Shown here: one piece after another, positions 8,389 to 15,875 of the stretch
Numbering within the stretch: the stretch's first letter is position 1
Layout: every line of letters begins with the position of its first letter
Assembly (NCBI GenBank): GCA_028692035.1
Contig: JAQUYD010000018.1
Span: 1-39,272 of the forward strand
Source of the DNA: Oscillospiraceae bacterium
Lineage (GTDB): Bacteria > Bacillota > Clostridia > Oscillospirales > Ruminococcaceae
Direction: 5' to 3'
DNA length: 39,272 bases
Made by a program: the position numbers and the translations under genes
The notes under the pieces: model-generated
What the model was told of the DNA's origin: nothing
The model's database searches: none
The model's input: only the letters and a program-made list of their open reading frames with translations

Positions 8389-9729
8389 TTACAGCCGCCG
8401 GCGCCGGCGAACGCTTTGGTACCTGCGACGATTCCGATTCCGGATCACGACCAGCACCACGTAAAAAACAATCAAAACCGCCACAAAAATCACTGCAAAT
8501 TTAAACCAGAACGACTGGCTAATTTGCTTCACATAGTCCAAACAGAACAACCATTCATTCATTTCCGCTGATTCGGCGGCCACCAAATCGACACGCCCCA
8601 CCTCTTCTCCCGCCAGGATCAGTTTGAGGTAACCCACCTTGTCGCCTTTTTTTACCGGCGCCCGCACAGCTTTCTGATCAAACACCGCTTCAGTCACCAC
8701 GCTGGATACCTGGATTTCCTCCGGCAGCAGCGCGGTAAAACGCCCGCTGGTCATGGTTAAAAGATAGTCCTTACCCCAAGACAGCTCCAATCCGGTCTGT
8801 CCAACGATCTTCCCCTCCTCCACCAGCGTTTTTACCTTAAAGGTGGAAAAAGCCCAATCGTAAAACTTCTCTGCATCCACAAAAGCATAGTTGACCGCCA
8901 ACTGGTTTTCCTCTTCATCATAAGCGGGACACCCCAGCACCACCAGCAAATACGTAAAGCCATTGCGAGTTGCGGTGGAAACAAAGCACCGGCCCGATTC
9001 CGGCAGCGTTCCAGTTTTAATCCCAGAAAGTCCTTCATAGTAATAATCGCTATTTTTCACCATCATCTTGTTGGTGGTATAAAAATTCAGCGCTTCTGTA
9101 TGCATATCCGCATAAAGGGCAGTGTAAACAGGGGTGGAGATCAGTTCTTTAAACCCAGGCACACCCAACGCATATTTTGCAATCAAGTAAATATCATAAG
9201 CAGTGGTATAATGATCCGCGCTATACAGGCCATGGGGATTGGTAAAATGGGTATTGACTGCGCCGATTTCCTGGGCCTTTTGATTCATCAGCTCCACAAA
9301 ATCAGAAATGCTGCCGCCGCCCAGATAATCTGCCACAATGTTAGCCGCTTCATTGGCCGACTGCAGCGCCATTCCGTACAAAAGATCCTGCATGGTCAGC
9401 GTTTCGCCCCGCTTGATATCACAGTGGGAAATGGAAATCCCCTCAAACTCGTCCCAAATATAGGAGGGCGCCGTCACATACGTACCGGCCGGATCCGCGC
9501 ACATTTCCAGCGCCAGGACCATCGTCATTATTTTGGTGATTGATGCCGGAGACCGCCGTTCATCGGCATTCTTCTCAAAAACTACCGTATCTGTATCCAT
9601 ATTTACCATATAAACCGACTCGGCAGTCTCTTCAAAATTCAGCGCATATTCTGCCGCCTGTGCCGGCAGCACACCGGTAAACAGCGTAAAAACAACCGCT
9701 ACGGCCATAAAAATTGACAACTTTTTCAT
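8389..9729 (-). CDS. D-alanyl-D-alanine carboxypeptidase (penicillin-binding protein, S11 family)
   Basis: This is a 446-residue low-molecular-weight PBP that trims the terminal D-Ala of peptidoglycan stem peptides outside the cell. Residues 1-26 are a signal peptide ending PAQAA. The S11 motifs are present in order: S63-x-x-K66 in PASITKIMT, the SAN triad in LQSANEAAN, and KTG in GIKTGTLPESG. A beta-rich C-terminal domain follows, then one transmembrane helix near residues 405-430 and a strongly basic Arg-rich tail, giving membrane anchoring at both ends if the signal is uncleaved. The closest types are DacF/DacB of Bacillus, and I cannot choose between them. ATG 9729 lies 7 bases after GGAGAG; further upstream in-frame codons overlap the promoter. 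Confidence 0.92.
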   Translation of the reverse strand: MKKLSIFMAVAVVFTLFTGVLPAQAAEYALNFEETAESVYMVNMDTDTVVFEKNADERRSPASITKIMTMVLALEMCADPAGTYVTAPSYIWDEFEGISISHCDIKRGETLTMQDLLYGMALQSANEAANIVADYLGGGSISDFVELMNQKAQEIGAVNTHFTNPHGLYSADHYTTAYDIYLIAKYALGVPGFKELISTPVYTALYADMHTEALNFYTTNKMMVKNSDYYYEGLSGIKTGTLPESGRCFVSTATRNGFTYLLVVLGCPAYDEEENQLAVNYAFVDAEKFYDWAFSTFKVKTLVEEGKIVGQTGLELSWGKDYLLTMTSGRFTALLPEEIQVSSVVTEAVFDQKAVRAPVKKGDKVGYLKLILAGEEVGRVDLVAAESAEMNEWLFCLDYVKQISQSFWFKFAVIFVAVLIVFYVVLVVIRNRNRRRYQSVRRRRRL

Positions 9730-9777
9730 AGACATTCTCTCCAAATATGATATGATAGAAAAGGCCAAATCTCCGCC

Positions 9778-9806
9778 TTGTAAAAACCTTTGATCGCTTC
9801 TATTAT
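9778..9806 (+). promoter_or_regulatory. sigma-A promoter of the metallophosphoesterase gene
   Basis: TTGTAA, 17 bases, then TATTAT on the plus strand. The predicted start near 9813 leaves about 70 bases of leader before ATG 9884. Confidence 0.6.
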
Positions 9807-9810
9807 AACA
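9802..9810 (-). promoter_or_regulatory. extended -10 promoter element for the carboxypeptidase gene
   Basis: The minus strand reads TGTTATAAT, an extended -10 box (TGn followed by TATAAT), with only a poor -35. It overlaps the -10 of the divergent metallophosphoesterase promoter. Confidence 0.4.
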
Positions 9811-9883
9811 GACCAACGCAAAAAGGAAAAGGCAGAGCACAAAAATTCACAAATTCCGCATCAATAAGGGGGGACTGACCGCC

Positions 9884-10546
9884 ATGATTTATGTGACTGC
9901 CGACCTGCATGGCGACGCCACACGCCTTCGCTCCAAAGAAATCCGCCGGCTGAAAAAAGGCGATACGCTCATTGTGCTGGGCGATTTTGGGTTTCTCTGG
10001 CAGGGGACGCCAAAGGAAAAAAAGCTGCTTAAAAAACTGGGTAAAAAGAAATATCAACTGTTGTTTCTCGACGGCGCCCACGAAAATTTCGATCTGTTGG
10101 AGCAATATCCGGCGGAAGAATGGTGCGGCGGACAGGTACGGCGAATCGAAAGGAACCTACTATATCTGATGCGCGGACAGGTTTATCTGATAGAAGGCAA
10201 ACGCATTTTCACAATGGGCGGCGGTGAAAGCGACGAAAAAGAAATGCGCACCCAGCAGCAAAAATGGTTTCCCCAGGAACTGCCCTCCCCCAGCGAGCTA
10301 GACGCCGCCCGGGAAAATCTGGAACGCTTTCAATGGTCGGTGGATTATGTGTTAACCCATGATTGCTCAGAGAAAATGAAGGTCTTTCTTTCGATGGAAC
10401 AGCAAAGCAATAACCTAAACCAATTTTTGACCGAAATCGAAGGAAAATTACAGTTTCGCAAATGGTTTTTCGGATTTTACCATCTGGACAAGCAAATCCC
10501 ACCCCGTTACTGTGCTGTATACCGGTCGCTGCGGCCGTTGGATTAG
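9884..10546 (+). CDS. metallophosphoesterase family protein with altered metal motif
   Basis: This 220-residue protein belongs to the calcineurin-like metallophosphoesterases, which hydrolyse phosphoesters with two metals. Motif I is D7-L-H9-G and motif II is G-D34-F-G in VLGDFGFLW. Motif III, normally GNHE or GNHD, reads G64-A65-H66-E67 here, so the metal-bridging, transition-state Asn is Ala. A later LTHDC segment stands where an active enzyme usually has a Thr-His-Thr-type motif. A GGGES segment near residue 110 also resembles the family. ATG 9884 follows a GGGGGG stretch 10 bases upstream. It is divergent from the carboxypeptidase gene and monocistronic, with its own terminator. The fold is clear; catalytic competence is doubtful and the substrate unknown. 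Confidence 0.78.
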   Translation: MIYVTADLHGDATRLRSKEIRRLKKGDTLIVLGDFGFLWQGTPKEKKLLKKLGKKKYQLLFLDGAHENFDLLEQYPAEEWCGGQVRRIERNLLYLMRGQVYLIEGKRIFTMGGGESDEKEMRTQQQKWFPQELPSPSELDAARENLERFQWSVDYVLTHDCSEKMKVFLSMEQQSNNLNQFLTEIEGKLQFRKWFFGFYHLDKQIPPRYCAVYRSLRPLD

Positions 10547-10576
10547 TTTCTACTATTTGCATAAATCAATCTGCTT

Positions 10577-10617
10577 GGCAGAAAGAAAAAATGTCTATTT
10601 TTTCTTTCTGCCTTTTA
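10577..10617 (+). terminator. terminator after the metallophosphoesterase gene
   Basis: A 16-base stem (GGCAGAAAGAAAAAAT paired with ATTTTTTCTTTCTGCC, short loop) is followed by TTTTATAA and a further T-run. Confidence 0.85.
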
Positions 10618-10733
10618 TAATCCTTTTTTAATTCCTTTCAAAAACGTCTTTTTCCATAGGGAAAATCTGTTTTTTGCCTTCTATTTGGCATTTTTCATAA
10701 AAAAGCGCCTCATTTCCCCGCCTCATCCCCATT

Positions 10734-10762
10734 TTGTCCTTTGCTTTCAAACAGGATATACT
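10734..10762 (+). promoter_or_regulatory. sigma-A promoter of the ECF S-component gene
   Basis: TTGTCC, 17 bases, TATACT. The predicted start near 10769 gives a leader of about 30 bases. Confidence 0.7.
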
Positions 10763-10799
10763 AAACAGGTAAAATGAAAGATTCGGGGAGGTCATCTCA

Positions 10800-11393
10800 A
10801 TGAGTATCACGTTCAAAAAAATCACGGTACGCCAAATCGTCATCATCGGCTTAATGGCCGCTCTGTGCCTGGTGAGCAACTATTTTTCCTTTCCAATTCC
10901 CATCGGCATTGATAAAAGCCGCATCCACCTCGGCAACGTTTTCTGCATCCTTTCTGCATTTATGCTGGGGCCGGTAGGCGGCGGACTTGCCGCAGGCATT
11001 GGCGCATTTTTCTATGACATTTTTACCGGTTACGGCGCAGAATGCATCATCACCTTCATGAACAAGTTTTTGATGGCGTTTGTTTGCGGATGGCTCGTAA
11101 ACCTCATGACCCGTGCCAAGGAGCTGCCGCAGCTGCAACTGATCTTACGGCGGATCGTGGCCTCAATCGCCGGGTGCTTGACTTATGTGGCGTTGTACAT
11201 GACCAAATCTTATATCACCCTTTATCTGGAATCCAACATCGGCGAGGCGGTGGACCGCAGCGCCACCATCTGGGCAACCGTCGTCGGAAAAGGGTATATC
11301 TCTCTGGTCAACGGGCTAATCGCCGTGGTGGTGGCCAATCTGATTTACTCTTCGATCGCCGCCGCGCTAAAAAAACAGCACCTGTCCATTTAA
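10800..11393 (+). CDS. ECF transporter S component (substrate-binding membrane subunit)
   Basis: This is a 197-residue integral membrane protein with about six hydrophobic segments. It is typical of the S components of energy-coupling factor vitamin transporters, which bind the substrate and associate with the shared EcfT/EcfA/EcfA' module. The region RIHLGNVFCI followed by LGPVGGGLAAGIGAFFYD is characteristic of the S-component fold, with the Ala-rich helix 1 (MAALCLVSNYF) that contacts EcfT. No EcfT or EcfA gene is nearby, which suggests a group II ECF system with a shared module encoded elsewhere. ATG 10800 follows GGGGAGG. The vitamin cannot be identified because the leader holds no riboswitch that would reveal it. 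Confidence 0.8.
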   Translation: MSITFKKITVRQIVIIGLMAALCLVSNYFSFPIPIGIDKSRIHLGNVFCILSAFMLGPVGGGLAAGIGAFFYDIFTGYGAECIITFMNKFLMAFVCGWLVNLMTRAKELPQLQLILRRIVASIAGCLTYVALYMTKSYITLYLESNIGEAVDRSATIWATVVGKGYISLVNGLIAVVVANLIYSSIAAALKKQHLSI

Positions 11394-11424
11394 ACGACTG
11401 ATCCCTTCCTTTTTCTTCTATGCG

Positions 11425-11459
11425 AACATCTCCCGGCTCTGCCCAGGGGATGTTTTTTT
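11425..11459 (+). terminator. terminator after the ECF S-component gene
   Basis: Stem AACATCTCC/GGGGATGTT with a 12-base loop, followed by seven T. Confidence 0.8.
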
Positions 11460-11479
11460 GCCCGTTTTATGAAAGGGCA

Positions 11480-11508
11480 TTGTCACTTTTCGTTTCTGGT
11501 GCTATGAT
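11480..11508 (+). promoter_or_regulatory. sigma-A promoter of ptsI
   Basis: TTGTCA, 17 bases, TATGAT. The predicted start near 11515 leaves a leader of about 43 bases with no obvious antiterminator. Confidence 0.75.
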
Positions 11509-11557
11509 TAAAAAAAGCGGCTATCCCGCCGGGGGCCGCCGCGAAGAAGGTGACAAT

Positions 11558-13294
11558 ATGAAATCGACCGGTATCCCTGTCAACCGTGGCATGGCGCTGG
11601 CCCCTGCCCGTATCGTTCCCCCCTGGCCGATTTTTTCCGATGAAAAGCGGGAATTCCACACGCCCAAAGCACGGCAAATCGCATCGGTACAAAACGCGGT
11701 GTCCCGGCTCAGCGCCTTTTACACCGAATCGGCCAATAATTTTTATGCCATCGGCGATAACATCCGCGGTGACATCATGGTTGTTCATAATGCAATCCTC
11801 CACGACCATTCGCTCCAGGAAGAAATTGCCCGGCAGATCCATGACGACTATGCGTTGGAATCTGCGGTGCTGCGCGCCTTTCGGAAATATTCGGTCACCC
11901 TTTCCGCTATCGACAATGAGTATCTCAGCCAGCGTGTTTCCGATTTAGACGATGTGGCGTCGCGGTTGATCTGCGCCATTATCGGCTGTGAATTTCCTGA
12001 TATCCGGCTAGGGGAACAGCCGGTGATCCTCATCGCCGGGGATATCCCCCCTTCCGTTATGGCGGGGTTGCATCCAGGCCAGATCGCCGGCGTGGTGCTA
12101 ACTGCCAGCGGTAAGACGTCCCACAGCGCCATCATTGCTGCCGGTTTGGGGATTCCCGTGGTAGCCGGCTGTGAGGACGCTCAAAACCTTGTGGCCGACG
12201 GCGAGCCTGTTTTCTTAGATGGGCACACCGGTGCGCTGCACTGGGAGCTTCTTCCCCGGGAGGTGGACGCCTTTTCCTTAATGGCCCAGCGGAATGACCG
12301 GCACATGGAGCAATTGTCCCATTTGGCGGGGCAGCCTACCGCCACGGCCGACGGCACACCGGTCCAGCTATGCGCCAATGGGCAGGACGCTGTTTCCTGC
12401 AAAGAGATTGACCGCTGCGGATGCGACGGGATCGGCCTATTCCGGACGGAATTTCTCTTCCTCGGCCGGCGCGTCCCCCCGTCGGAGGAGGAACAGTTTT
12501 TCCTCTACAAATCGGTGGTAGAAGCGATGAACGGCAAGCCGGTGGTCTTTCGCACGCTGGACATGGGTGGGGATAAGATTATCCCCTGCTTTCCCACTGA
12601 GGAGGAGGCAAACCCCTTTATGGGGTACCGGGCCATCCGCATGTACCTGGATCGCGAGGACGTTTTTACCCCGCAGATCCGCGCAATTCTCCGGGCTTCC
12701 GCTTTTGGAACGGTTCGGATTATGTTTCCCATGATCTCCAATCTGGAGGAATTTTTAAGCGCCAAAGGCCATATTCTCGCCATCCAAAAGGAGCTGACGG
12801 CTCAAGGCGTTGCGTATGACCCGCATATCCCGGTCGGCACCATGATCGAGGTACCCTCTGCCGCCATCAATGCCGACATTTTGTCGGCCCATGCGGACTT
12901 TGTCAGCATTGGAACCAACGACTTGACCCAGTACACCCTTGCGGTAGACCGGTTAAACGTAGCGGTTTCCTATTTGTACAACCACTTTGATCCGGCTGTC
13001 CTGCGGCTGATCCGACATACCCTGCACGCTGCCGCCCAAAATCGGAAACCTTGCAGCGTCTGCGGCGAAATGGCAGCGGATCCGCTGGCCATCCCGCTGC
13101 TGCTGGGATTGGGGCTACGGCATTTCAGCGTCAGCCCTGGCTCCCTCCTGCGGACTCGCAAGCTGATTTCCCTGTGCCGGATTGATTCCTGCCAAAAACT
13201 AGCGGCGGATATTTCCCAGGCCACCAGTGCGAAAGACGTCGTTGGACATATCCATCGATGGATTCCCGAAGCATATGCCGAGTGGGTCGTTTAG
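11558..13294 (+). CDS. ptsI: phosphoenolpyruvate-protein phosphotransferase (PTS enzyme I)
   Basis: This is a 578-residue enzyme I, the cytoplasmic first step of the sugar phosphotransferase system. It takes phosphate from PEP onto a histidine and passes it to HPr. The phosphohistidine is H189 in SGKTSHSAI and the catalytic cysteine C502 in VCGEMAADP, at the same residue numbers as in the E. coli enzyme. The PEP-binding barrel shows GLFRTEFLF, RTLDMGGDK, GYRAIRMYL and IGTNDLTQYTLAVDR. ATG 11558 follows GAAGGTG and gives the normal family length. No ptsH (HPr) gene is adjacent. A UTRA-type regulator follows after 73 bases on the same strand and may be cotranscribed. Whether this is the housekeeping enzyme I or a second copy cannot be told from the window. 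Confidence 0.93.
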   Translation: MKSTGIPVNRGMALAPARIVPPWPIFSDEKREFHTPKARQIASVQNAVSRLSAFYTESANNFYAIGDNIRGDIMVVHNAILHDHSLQEEIARQIHDDYALESAVLRAFRKYSVTLSAIDNEYLSQRVSDLDDVASRLICAIIGCEFPDIRLGEQPVILIAGDIPPSVMAGLHPGQIAGVVLTASGKTSHSAIIAAGLGIPVVAGCEDAQNLVADGEPVFLDGHTGALHWELLPREVDAFSLMAQRNDRHMEQLSHLAGQPTATADGTPVQLCANGQDAVSCKEIDRCGCDGIGLFRTEFLFLGRRVPPSEEEQFFLYKSVVEAMNGKPVVFRTLDMGGDKIIPCFPTEEEANPFMGYRAIRMYLDREDVFTPQIRAILRASAFGTVRIMFPMISNLEEFLSAKGHILAIQKELTAQGVAYDPHIPVGTMIEVPSAAINADILSAHADFVSIGTNDLTQYTLAVDRLNVAVSYLYNHFDPAVLRLIRHTLHAAAQNRKPCSVCGEMAADPLAIPLLLGLGLRHFSVSPGSLLRTRKLISLCRIDSCQKLAADISQATSAKDVVGHIHRWIPEAYAEWVV

Positions 13295-13367
13295 CCGTGC
13301 TGTTCCACCGTCCAGAATCTGTACCCCACCAAAGTTAAAGCGCCAAACGGCCAGAAAGGAGATTGTT

Positions 13368-14102
13368 GTGTCTACGATTCCCCTATTGCTGCAAAACGAC
13401 CAAATTGTATATGACGTTCTTACCCAATTGGGGGTATTGGCAGGCGCGGCGTTTCCCTCCATGGAGCAGCTGGCCTGGAAAACCGGCCTGACCTTCCAGG
13501 CTCTTGCCCACACGCTGGAACGGCTTTGCCAACAGCGGATTTTGCAACGCGGGGATGGCGGCGGCTATTGTGCAGCTGCGAAGCCGCTGTATTTACATTA
13601 CCACCGGTTCCGCAGCTTCAGCCAGATGCTGGAGTATCCCGATGGCTCCATCACGGTGGATTTGCTTTCCGCTGATCCGGTGGAGGCAGATTCCTATTCG
13701 GCAGAGATCCTTCGGATCCCCGAAAAGGAAAAAGTCATCCGTATTATCCGCCTGTATTCCAGGGATGGGATCCCCTTTGCCTATGAAAAATACGACGTTC
13801 TCTATCCGTTGCTCAAAAATACATCCAAGGCGGAATTTTATAAATCTCCGGTTTTGCACATCATACAAAACAATTTGCCGCTAACCGCCGCGCCGGGCGC
13901 CCATTCTCTGATCCAAAGCCAATATCTTTCCATGGTACCTAGCCGCGACCTGGATCAGCGATATCTGCATCTGCCGCTGGGCGCGAATATTCTGCGCATT
14001 ATCGGCCGCGCTTACCACGAAGGCGTTCCCGTGTGTTCCTTCTTCATCCGGGCAGACGCCACCCAATGTTCTTTCAAATATCAATCCAAACTGCCCCTTT
14101 AA
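13368..14102 (+). CDS. GntR-like regulator with UTRA effector domain and divergent winged helix
   Basis: This 244-residue protein looks like a HutC-subfamily GntR regulator. Residues 1-70 form a divergent winged helix: they keep PSMEQLAWKTGL and a GDGGGYCAA wing but lack the usual N-terminal GntR helix signature. Residues about 80-240 fit a UTRA ligand-binding domain, with motifs EKVIRIIRLYSRDGIPFAYEKY and LGANILRIIGRAYHEGVPVCS in the positions where UTRA proteins read substrate. The start is GTG 13368, 5 bases after AAAGGAGA; upstream in-frame codons overlap ptsI and are rejected. Position after ptsI suggests control of sugar uptake or of the PTS, which is inference. The effector is probably a phosphorylated sugar, as in many UTRA proteins. 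Confidence 0.7.
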   Translation: MSTIPLLLQNDQIVYDVLTQLGVLAGAAFPSMEQLAWKTGLTFQALAHTLERLCQQRILQRGDGGGYCAAAKPLYLHYHRFRSFSQMLEYPDGSITVDLLSADPVEADSYSAEILRIPEKEKVIRIIRLYSRDGIPFAYEKYDVLYPLLKNTSKAEFYKSPVLHIIQNNLPLTAAPGAHSLIQSQYLSMVPSRDLDQRYLHLPLGANILRIIGRAYHEGVPVCSFFIRADATQCSFKYQSKLPL

Positions 14103-14123
14103 AACGGCGGCAGATGGGTAATC

Positions 14124-14154
14124 AAAGCCTTTTCCCTGTGGAAAGGGCTTTTCC
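14124..14154 (+). terminator. terminator of the ptsI-regulator unit
   Basis: Stem AAAGCCTTTTCC/GGAAAGGGCTTT with a CTGT loop, followed by TTCC and further T. It lies 22 bases after the regulator stop. Confidence 0.75.
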
Positions 14155-14160
14155 TTTTGG

Positions 14161-14208
14161 AAAAAATGGGATGGCCTCGCCTGTTTCTTGTCGCAGGTAA
14201 AGCCATCC
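14161..14208 (-). terminator. terminator after the 14247 GntR gene
   Basis: On the minus strand GGATGGC and GCCATCC pair around a 26-base loop, which itself contains an imperfect ACCTGC/ACAGGC stem, followed by CATTTTTT. It faces the plus-strand terminator of the convergent unit. Confidence 0.6.
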
Positions 14209-14246
14209 TGTTTTCATGGTGGTCCCCCGCATGCTGGAGAAGCTTT

Positions 14247-14951
14247 TTATCCTTTTAAATAATGGGTGATCTTTTCCGACTGGGCCAGGATTTTAGTCAT
14301 CCGCAAAAGACGATGGGTCTCGGTCCATACCATCTGATTGACCAGGAAAGCGCCTGCATCCTCCTGCAATTGCAGCAACCCCGCTTCTTCGCCACCAACG
14401 CGGATCCCCTGCACCGTCTGCTCTAGGCGGCCTGGCGGCAGGCTACGCCGGGCAAACAGCGTTTCCCAGGGGATATCGCATAGTTCGGCGGAAAAATCCG
14501 GGAGATTTTCTACCGGAACATAGCTATATTCCAATGCAATAGCCATGTTTTCCGCTAGCCACCGGCGGCCGACCAGCCACAGAGCCGCACCCTGTTCGAC
14601 TCGAAACATTTCGCTTAAGGTGCTTCCTGCCTGCGTCTGCTGCAAAAACAGGATCTCCTGGTGCAAACGGGGATCTCGAAAAAAGACTTCGCTAAACATT
14701 GCGCCGTCCTCTGGCAGACGTGCTTCATAGAATGTATCCGTGACAAAAATACCTTTACCTTGCATACTTTTTAAGGTGCCGCGTTCCGCCAGCAGCGCCA
14801 CCGCCCGCCGGATCGTCATACGGTTGACGCCGTAATGGGCTGCCAACTCCTTTTCCGAGGGAATCTTGTCGCCATATTTGTAAACGCCCTGTTGGATTTT
14901 CCGCAAAAGCCGCTGCGCGATCTGCTGATACAACGGTACGAAATTCCCCAC
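14247..14951 (-). CDS. GntR family transcriptional regulator, UTRA domain
   Basis: This is a 234-residue GntR/HutC-type regulator. Residues 1-70 form a canonical winged helix: PLYQQIAQRL, the KYGDKIPSEKELA turn, the recognition helix around NRMTIRRAVALL, and the wing GKGIFVTD. Residues about 80-234 are a UTRA ligand domain with LWLVGRRW and a C-terminal RLLRMTKI strand. The start codon is GTG 14951, 7 bases after GGGGAGG. The gene starts about 20 bases after an intrinsic terminator that closes the upstream GntR gene, so it either depends on readthrough or has a promoter inside that gene's 3' end. Effector and targets are unknown. Confidence 0.88.
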   Translation of the reverse strand: MGNFVPLYQQIAQRLLRKIQQGVYKYGDKIPSEKELAAHYGVNRMTIRRAVALLAERGTLKSMQGKGIFVTDTFYEARLPEDGAMFSEVFFRDPRLHQEILFLQQTQAGSTLSEMFRVEQGAALWLVGRRWLAENMAIALEYSYVPVENLPDFSAELCDIPWETLFARRSLPPGRLEQTVQGIRVGGEEAGLLQLQEDAGAFLVNQMVWTETHRLLRMTKILAQSEKITHYLKG

Positions 14952-14969
14952 ATTCTTTTCCTCCCCAAT

Positions 14970-15003
14970 AAAAAAGCCCGCTTTTTTTATTAAGCGGGCT
15001 TTT
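14970..15003 (-). terminator. terminator between two GntR genes, just before the second gene's RBS
   Basis: A strong stem (AAAAGCCCGCTT/AAGCGGGCTTTT, loop TTTTTATT) with T-runs on both sides. It follows the 15005 stop codon by two bases and precedes the GGGGAGG of the 14951 start by only a few bases. Confidence 0.85.
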
Positions 15004-15004
15004 C

Positions 15005-15724
15005 CTATTTTTTCGGAATTACATACTTGAACCGGTCGCCCAAGAGATACTGTTTGGTGCGATGAACCGGTGCATCCGTATTTTTGTCGTATACAATCTC
15101 CCGGATCATCATCATTGCCGTAGAAGCGGGAATGTGCAAAAGCTCCGCTTCCAGCTCCGTCGGCTCCGCAATTTGGATGGATTTATACGCCCCGCCCAGA
15201 TGGACGCTATATTGATCCCGCAAAAACGCATACAAAGACGTATCCGACAAGTCGGTTTCCAGTAGCTTGGAAAAACGCTCCGGAAAATAGTTGTGCTCCA
15301 CCATCACCGGCTCTCCGTCCGCGAACAGCAAGCGCAGCAAATAAATGACTTCATCCCCCGCCGCAAGGTTCAACTCGCGAATATCCCGCTCCGAGGCAGG
15401 TTGTTTGACGATTTCGATGATCTTGCTGCTCGGCACTTTGTTGTTGGTAACGCACATCATCGTAAAATTAGGGCTGCGCACATCAATTTTAGGCGTACAG
15501 ACAAAGGTGCCCTTCCCTTGCTTTTTTTCCAGCAGATCCTCATCGACCAGTTCGGAAATCGCGTTGCGCACCGTAATCCTGCTGATTTGGTACGTCTGGC
15601 TCAACTCCAGTTCCGATGGGATTTTCTGATTCGGCTTTAAAGAGCCGTCCAAAATCGCCTCTTTGATTTTATCCTTCAGCTGTTTGTACAACGGTACAAT
15701 ACTGGTCTGGTCCAATTCAAACAT
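15005..15724 (-). CDS. GntR family transcriptional regulator, UTRA domain
   Basis: This is a 239-residue GntR/HutC-type regulator. Residues 1-75 give the winged helix: VPLYKQLKDKIKEAI, NQKIPSELELSQTY, the recognition helix around SRITVRNAIS, and the wing KQGKGTFVC. Residues about 80-239 are a UTRA domain with EVIYLLRLLFADGEPVMVEHNYF and a final GDRFKYVIPKK strand. ATG 15724 follows GGAGGCGG at 7 bases. It has its own promoter (TTGCAA-17-CATAAT) with a palindromic site just downstream of the -10, and nearly the same site sits at the promoter of the upstream membrane protein gene. This is good evidence that it represses itself and that gene. The effector is unknown. Confidence 0.9.
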   Translation of the reverse strand: MFELDQTSIVPLYKQLKDKIKEAILDGSLKPNQKIPSELELSQTYQISRITVRNAISELVDEDLLEKKQGKGTFVCTPKIDVRSPNFTMMCVTNNKVPSSKIIEIVKQPASERDIRELNLAAGDEVIYLLRLLFADGEPVMVEHNYFPERFSKLLETDLSDTSLYAFLRDQYSVHLGGAYKSIQIAEPTELEAELLHIPASTAMMMIREIVYDKNTDAPVHRTKQYLLGDRFKYVIPKK

Positions 15725-15747
15725 CCAACCGCCTCCAACAGGACTTG

Positions 15748-15763
15748 TATTAAGATATCTTAT
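15748..15763. promoter_or_regulatory. candidate operator of the 15005 GntR regulator
   Basis: The site TATTAAGATATCTTAT contains the perfect 12-base palindrome TAAGATATCTTA. It lies 7 bases downstream of the -10 box, over the expected transcription start. A copy with two differences is found at 17071-17086. Confidence 0.65.
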
Positions 15764-15770
15764 TCTGATT

Positions 15771-15799
15771 ATTATGCCACATTTTGATCCACATTGCAA
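15771..15799 (-). promoter_or_regulatory. sigma-A promoter of the 15005 GntR gene
   Basis: On the minus strand: TTGCAA, 17 bases, CATAAT, followed at once by the palindromic operator candidate. Confidence 0.65.
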
Positions 15800-15875
15800 G
15801 TCTTGAAAGAATTTTGTACAAATATGCAGCCGGCGCTTGTTGTTGCCCAAACGATCTGGCAAAAAAGGAGAATTC

